From assembly GCA_015233165.1 (NCBI GenBank), contig JADFYF010000014.1:1-37625 (forward strand): a DNA stretch of 37,625 bases, written 5' to 3'. The translations under genes and the position numbers were made by a program. Positions 34,648 through 37,625 of this stretch are shown in pieces (within the stretch, counting starts at the first letter, position 1; the number at the start of each line of letters is the position of its first letter). The DNA is from Candidatus Omnitrophota bacterium (GTDB lineage: Bacteria > Omnitrophota > Gorgyraeia > Zapsychrales > Fredricksoniimonadaceae). Under the pieces are notes generated by a model. It had not been told where the DNA came from, made no database searches, and worked only from the letters and a program-made list of their open reading frames with translations.

Positions 34648-34702
34648 GTCTTTTTCGTTAGGAAGTTGCTCGGGGCCGCAAAAATTGCGGCCCTTATTTT
34701 TT
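34648..34702 (+). ncRNA. Candidate ~55-nt antisense RNA complementary to the tRNA anticodon arm
   Basis: Predicted unit: a promoter ending at 34641, a start near 34648, a 5' single-stranded stretch CTTTTTCGTTAGGAA (34650-34664), then a terminator hairpin. The 15-nt stretch is the exact reverse complement of tRNA bases 34518-34532, covering the whole anticodon loop and the 3' strand of its stem. With a one-base gap the match extends two bases further. No open reading frame is plausible. Function is unknown: it could sequester the tRNA, guide cleavage, or be a structural relic. Confidence 0.5.
34673..34702 (+). terminator. Rho-independent terminator of the tRNA/short-RNA unit
   Basis: Perfect 9-bp stem GGGCCGCAA/TTGCGGCCC with a 3-nt A loop, followed by TTATTTTTT. 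There is no T-run on the other strand, so it serves plus-strand transcripts and not proC. Confidence 0.9.
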
Positions 34703-35492
34703 ATTTAGCTAATTCCTTCGCTCGTTTCTTCGCGGCTAACAAGGCTTGCTTGATTAATGAATCTAACCTTCCTTTAGTGAACACATCCATTGCTGCCTGA
34801 GTAGTTCCGCCTTTAGATGTGACCTTGGTCCGTAATTCAGCAGCGGTAAAGTCAGACTGTTCTAACAAATGGGCGCTGCCAATCAGCGTTTGATACACCA
34901 GCGCCTTGGCTTCCTCTTCTTTGAATCCTAACGACTTAGCTGCGTTCATCCAACATTCGACTAATAAAAAGACATACGCTGGTCCGCTTCCAGAGACAGC
35001 AGTGAGGGCGTCGATCATGGACTCTTGAACAACCACCGTCTGACCAATGGTATTTAAAATCGCTTGAGCTGTTTTGATATCGGAAGGTTTAGCATAACGA
35101 CCGGCGCACAAACCGGTAATTCCCTGACCAATTAAAGCAGGCATATTAGGCATGGAACGAACGACAGCAATCTTAGATGGAGCCAACCCTTTTTCAAAAA
35201 ACTTCGTCGTCAATCCAGCTGCAATGGAAATCACTAGCTTCCCCGTCTTGCAATCCTTTTTTATAGAATCAAGAACAATACCCATATCCTGAGGCTTAAC
35301 CGCCAGGATAATAATACCGGCAGACTTAATAGCATCCGAAACTTCCGCAATCTTCACACGATACGTCTTCTTTAAATAAGCCACTCGAGGAGCATTGGCT
35401 TCAACGACGGTAACAGAATTAGATTTATGCAAGCCCTTGATTAAGGACTCGCCCATGTTTCCCCCACCGATGATCGTAATTGTTTTAAGCAT
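34701..35492 (-). CDS. proC: Pyrroline-5-carboxylate reductase
   Basis: Last step of proline synthesis: reduces 1-pyrroline-5-carboxylate with NAD(P)H, cytoplasmic. 263 residues. Rossmann start ITIIGGGNMGESLIKGL, then AVKPQDM, VRSMPNMPALIGQGITGL, the signature SGSGPAYVFLLVECW, and the C-terminal VTSKGGTTQAAMDVF. The start overlaps the yggS stop by 8 nt (ATGCTTAA), a classic coupled pair; yggS-proC order is widespread and fits the link between PLP homeostasis and amino-acid metabolism. Confidence 0.97.
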   Translation of the reverse strand: MLKTITIIGGGNMGESLIKGLHKSNSVTVVEANAPRVAYLKKTYRVKIAEVSDAIKSAGIIILAVKPQDMGIVLDSIKKDCKTGKLVISIAAGLTTKFFEKGLAPSKIAVVRSMPNMPALIGQGITGLCAGRYAKPSDIKTAQAILNTIGQTVVVQESMIDALTAVSGSGPAYVFLLVECWMNAAKSLGFKEEEAKALVYQTLIGSAHLLEQSDFTAAELRTKVTSKGGTTQAAMDVFTKGRLDSLIKQALLAAKKRAKELAK

Positions 35493-36192
35493 TCTGCATC
35501 ACCTCTTTAAAAATGGCACTGCCAACGCGGATCATCGTTGATCCTTCTTCGATGGCAATCTTATAATCCCCACTCATCCCCATCGATAAAATTCCAGTTT
35601 CCACCTGAGGATGTCCTGCAAATCTTGTTTTCACCAGATCCCGCACGCTGCGTAAATCAGAAAAGGTCTTACGGATAATTCCCTGATCCTCGGTGTAAGG
35701 CGCCATGCACATGAACCCTTGAATACGAACATGGACCAGCGAGCTGATTCCTTCCACTAACTGCAACGCCTCGTCGGAACCTGTCCCGAATTTCTGTTCT
35801 TCCTCGGCAGTATTCACCTGAACTAAAATATCAACTCTCTTGTTGAGCTTAGCCGCCTGTTTCTCTATCTCAAGAGCTAATTTCAAACTATCGACGGATT
35901 GAATCACCGAGCAAACCCTAATCGCATCCTTGGCCTTATTGGACTGCAAATGACCGATGATATGGGAGCGCACCTGAGGATTCTTCGCTAACAAAGGCGG
36001 AAACTTTCTCTCGGCTTCCTGAACCCTGTTCTCGGCGATGTCGGTGACACCGGCATCAATGGCTTGCTGAATAGCCTCTAACGGCGCATATTTGGTGACA
36101 GCCACCAGGGTGACTTCTTTAGGATGACGCCCTGCCTGACGGCAAGCATCTTCGATCTGACGATAGACTGGGAGGACTTTTTCTTTAATCAT
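35485..36192 (-). CDS. yggS: PLP-binding homeostasis protein, YggS/PipY family
   Basis: Single-domain TIM-barrel protein that binds pyridoxal phosphate without a known catalytic role and affects vitamin B6 and amino-acid pools. 235 residues from the chosen ATG. The PLP lysine is K34 in VTLVAVTKYAP; further motifs are AENRVQEAERKFP, HIIGHLQSNKAK, and the C-terminal ILSMGMSGDYKIAIEEGSTMIRVGSAIF. An in-frame ATG at 36201 directly abuts a likely -10 box, so 36192 is preferred and implies a nearly leaderless mRNA. It overlaps proC. Confidence 0.95.
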   Translation of the reverse strand: MIKEKVLPVYRQIEDACRQAGRHPKEVTLVAVTKYAPLEAIQQAIDAGVTDIAENRVQEAERKFPPLLAKNPQVRSHIIGHLQSNKAKDAIRVCSVIQSVDSLKLALEIEKQAAKLNKRVDILVQVNTAEEEQKFGTGSDEALQLVEGISSLVHVRIQGFMCMAPYTEDQGIIRKTFSDLRSVRDLVKTRFAGHPQVETGILSMGMSGDYKIAIEEGSTMIRVGSAIFKEVMQNA

Positions 36193-36194
36193 AG

Positions 36195-36230
36195 GGCCCA
36201 TAAATTACCATAAAAGGTTTGGGGCGTCAA
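36195..36230 (-). promoter_or_regulatory. yggS: Promoter of yggS-proC, leaderless geometry
   Basis: On the minus strand TTGACG (36230-36225), a 17-nt spacer, TAATTT (36207-36202). The -10 ends 9 nt before the ATG at 36192, and no SD is visible. Confidence 0.55.
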
Positions 36231-36279
36231 AAATTATTCCCCTTATACCTAAAATAATCCCAAAAAGTTTTTAAATGGA

Positions 36280-36966
36280 CTATTGCATAGAAAACGAATG
36301 AACTGCAGGTGTCACACTTCCGCTGACGGTTGTTTCAGGATTGCTGCCATCAGAGGTTTTTTCTGTAGACGTCGACTTAAGACGACTTGTCATGTGAATT
36401 GAGAATAATAATTGTCGTCCCTTCAGGGTAAAGGTTGGCATCCAGGAAGACATTGATCCTAAAAACCTCGTCCCTGATAATCCCACCTTACAGGCTCCAG
36501 CTCCCCGGCACGTCGGGCAAGCGCCCGAGGCGACATAATCTTTATAACAATAATAAACTCCCTTAGTGTCTTCACTCGTCGCTAGGGTATAACACAACCA
36601 ATGATCATCCGACGTATCCTTCGCCGTACTTTCTCCTGTCGACGTTTGATTAGCCACTCCCAAAGCATCCACATCCTGATGAATGCAAAACGTATTCGCA
36701 TCGCCCGTCTCATCGGCTCCAATGAGAATCCCTTTATCAAAGGCAGGACCCATGTCACTGCCCATGGCCAAAGAGGCATTGCGTAACATGTGGTCTAACA
36801 CCTCTGAACTTTGCGCTTTATTGACATAACTCCCGCCAAAATCATTCGCGCTTTTCTGCAGGGCTGTCGTCGACAACAGGGCTCCAAATAAAACCATGGA
36901 CGCGATGACGGTGGCTACCAGGATTTCGACGAGTGTTATCGCTTGTTTAGATCTTTGATTGCACAT
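36280..36966 (-). CDS. Type II secretion/type IV pilus minor pseudopilin (PulJ-like)
   Basis: 228 residues from the ATG at 36966, which has an SD (GGAGAG) six nt upstream. A longer frame from 36990 would start inside a hairpin repeat and is not favoured. The class III signal is SKQAITLVEILVATVIASMVLFGALL: a prepilin peptidase site before ITLVE with Glu at +5, then a hydrophobic helix. The C-terminal part has four Cys around YYCYKDY and ACPTCRGAGAC, suggesting disulfides or metal binding, and a Ser/Thr-rich end. It probably assembles into a pseudopilus or pilus tip. No other pilin genes lie in the window. Confidence 0.8.
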   Translation of the reverse strand: MCNQRSKQAITLVEILVATVIASMVLFGALLSTTALQKSANDFGGSYVNKAQSSEVLDHMLRNASLAMGSDMGPAFDKGILIGADETGDANTFCIHQDVDALGVANQTSTGESTAKDTSDDHWLCYTLATSEDTKGVYYCYKDYVASGACPTCRGAGACKVGLSGTRFLGSMSSWMPTFTLKGRQLLFSIHMTSRLKSTSTEKTSDGSNPETTVSGSVTPAVHSFSMQ

Positions 36967-36980
36967 CTTATCTCTCCGTA

Positions 36981-37108
36981 GAGACGCCATTAATGGCGTC
37001 TCATATAAAGCTCGTTTATCCCAAGCCCCTTTGATCCGTTCCTAATTTTCATCATCTCTATCATTAAGAGACGCCATAAACCTGCCGGCAGGCAGGTGGC
37101 GTCTCTAC
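36981..37108. repeat. Composite hairpin repeat (GAGACGCCAT...ATGGCGTCTC type)
   Basis: A perfect 22-nt palindrome (36981-37002; arms GAGACGCCAT/ATGGCGTCTC) and, 65 bp away, a second version (37068-37104). Its loop has been filled by AAA plus the GC palindrome CCTGCCGGCAGG (37081-37092). The first hairpin ends 3 nt from the SD of the pseudopilin gene, so it would be in that gene's mRNA leader. Confidence 0.85.
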
Positions 37109-37140
37109 GAAGAACAAAGCGCCTTGACCCTGATTATTAA

Positions 37141-37625
37141 CTACCAGGGATAGATAGTTCCACACTGAAACGCAACAGATCCATTATTACCAGTTCCACA
37201 ATAACGCAGCATGTTGTTGAGTTTCGGACAGTATGTACTACATGTTTTCATTTGGGATCCACATCCAGTGGAGAAGGTTTTTGTAAGAGCGCTTGTTTGA
37301 CTACAATAGATACCACCATCATCAACACAGGGAGTTGGAGTTGGCGTACAAACACAATATTTATTCACACATTTCCAGTTAGCGCCATATATTTTGCAAT
37401 CTGGGTTTGAACATGTGGAAACACATCCTTTGGAATCAGTATAGCTGCCACATTGTTGTACCTGAGAACAAGTGTAGATGGGAACACAGCCACATTCATT
37501 AACTCCCACTCCATTTGCTCCACATGTCAAACCTAACGATGGACAAGTATCCGGACAGGTAATCTGCGTTTTGCAATTATTAATTGCAGGCCCACAGGCT
37601 TTTCCAACACATGCCGCAGTATTAT
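37141..37625 (-). CDS. Cysteine-rich secreted-type protein, 5' end outside the window
   Basis: No named family recognised. The frame is open to the window edge, so the start is unknown; codons near 37530 are internal. About 160 visible residues with roughly 25 Cys in irregular short spacings (CGCVPIYTC, CVSTCSNPDC, CVNKYCVCTPTPTPC), plus Thr/Pro linkers and few charged residues. This suggests an exported, disulfide-bonded surface or adhesive protein. The pseudopilin gene lies 175 nt downstream across a hairpin repeat on the same strand, so a link to pilus or secretion function is possible but unproven. Confidence 0.7.
   Translation of the reverse strand, partial: NTAACVGKACGPAINNCKTQITCPDTCPSLGLTCGANGVGVNECGCVPIYTCSQVQQCGSYTDSKGCVSTCSNPDCKIYGANWKCVNKYCVCTPTPTPCVDDGGIYCSQTSALTKTFSTGCGSQMKTCSTYCPKLNNMLRYCGTGNNGSVAFQCGTIYPW

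Noticed and set aside
34648-34702. T-box or other riboswitch reading the tRNA
   Set aside because: No downstream aminoacyl-synthetase or transporter gene on that strand, no T-box antiterminator sequence, and the unit ends at its own terminator.
36967-36990. Upstream start for the pseudopilin (adds MASLRRDK)
   Set aside because: That ATG lies inside the hairpin repeat, and the downstream ATG has a proper SD.

Overview
The window looks like chromosomal DNA of an uncultured bacterium, most plausibly a member of Candidatus Omnitrophota. That is an inference from the 3560-7780 protein, whose first ~425 and last ~75 residues resemble hypothetical proteins I recall from that phylum, and from the ileS, TraR/DksA, lspA, lgt, rluD gene order. 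The code is standard. Start sites are mixed: some genes have clear Shine-Dalgarno (SD) sequences, while four have a -10 box 7-9 nt before the ATG and no SD, as in leaderless mRNAs.

Layout. 1-2992 (+): the 3' part of a multidomain glycosyltransferase, a membrane-anchored coiled-coil protein with internal repeats, and a secreted YceI protein ending at a strong terminator. 2993-3559: no gene, but a two-copy structured repeat and a composite palindrome. 3560-8522 (+): a 1406-residue secreted protein with two kinase-like domains and two in-frame palindromic insertions, a Nudix hydrolase, and the first ~41 codons of a dicarboxylate-type symporter that is abruptly cut.

8523-25766 contains an 8,033-bp direct repeat (8523-16555 and 17734-25766, apparently identical) around 1,178 bp of single-copy DNA. 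The repeat carries, on the minus strand, mreB-mreC-ABC ATPase-ABC-2 permease-MBOAT acyltransferase-SGNH partner-giant glycosyltransferase. The right copy is continuous with intact mreB and its promoter. The left copy starts inside the symporter and ends inside mreB, so both of its edges are abrupt. The arrangement is either a very recent rearrangement or an assembly/amplification chimera. The operon pairs the cell-elongation scaffold with what looks like export, acylation and glycosylation of a surface polysaccharide.

26063-34395 (-): a housekeeping block (aroA, a coiled-coil anchor protein, rluD, lgt, lspA, TraR/DksA, ileS, mtnP) with overlapping or tightly spaced genes. 34440-34702 (+): a tRNA gene with its own promoter, followed by a promoter-to-terminator unit of about 55 nt whose 5' end is perfectly complementary over 15 nt to the tRNA anticodon arm. 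This candidate antisense RNA is the most unexpected signal here. 34701-37625 (-): proC and yggS, a type IV/II minor pseudopilin, a composite hairpin repeat, and a cysteine-rich protein running off the window.

At least three families of composite palindromic repeats are scattered through the window, and the same short GC-rich palindrome is nested inside a member of each.
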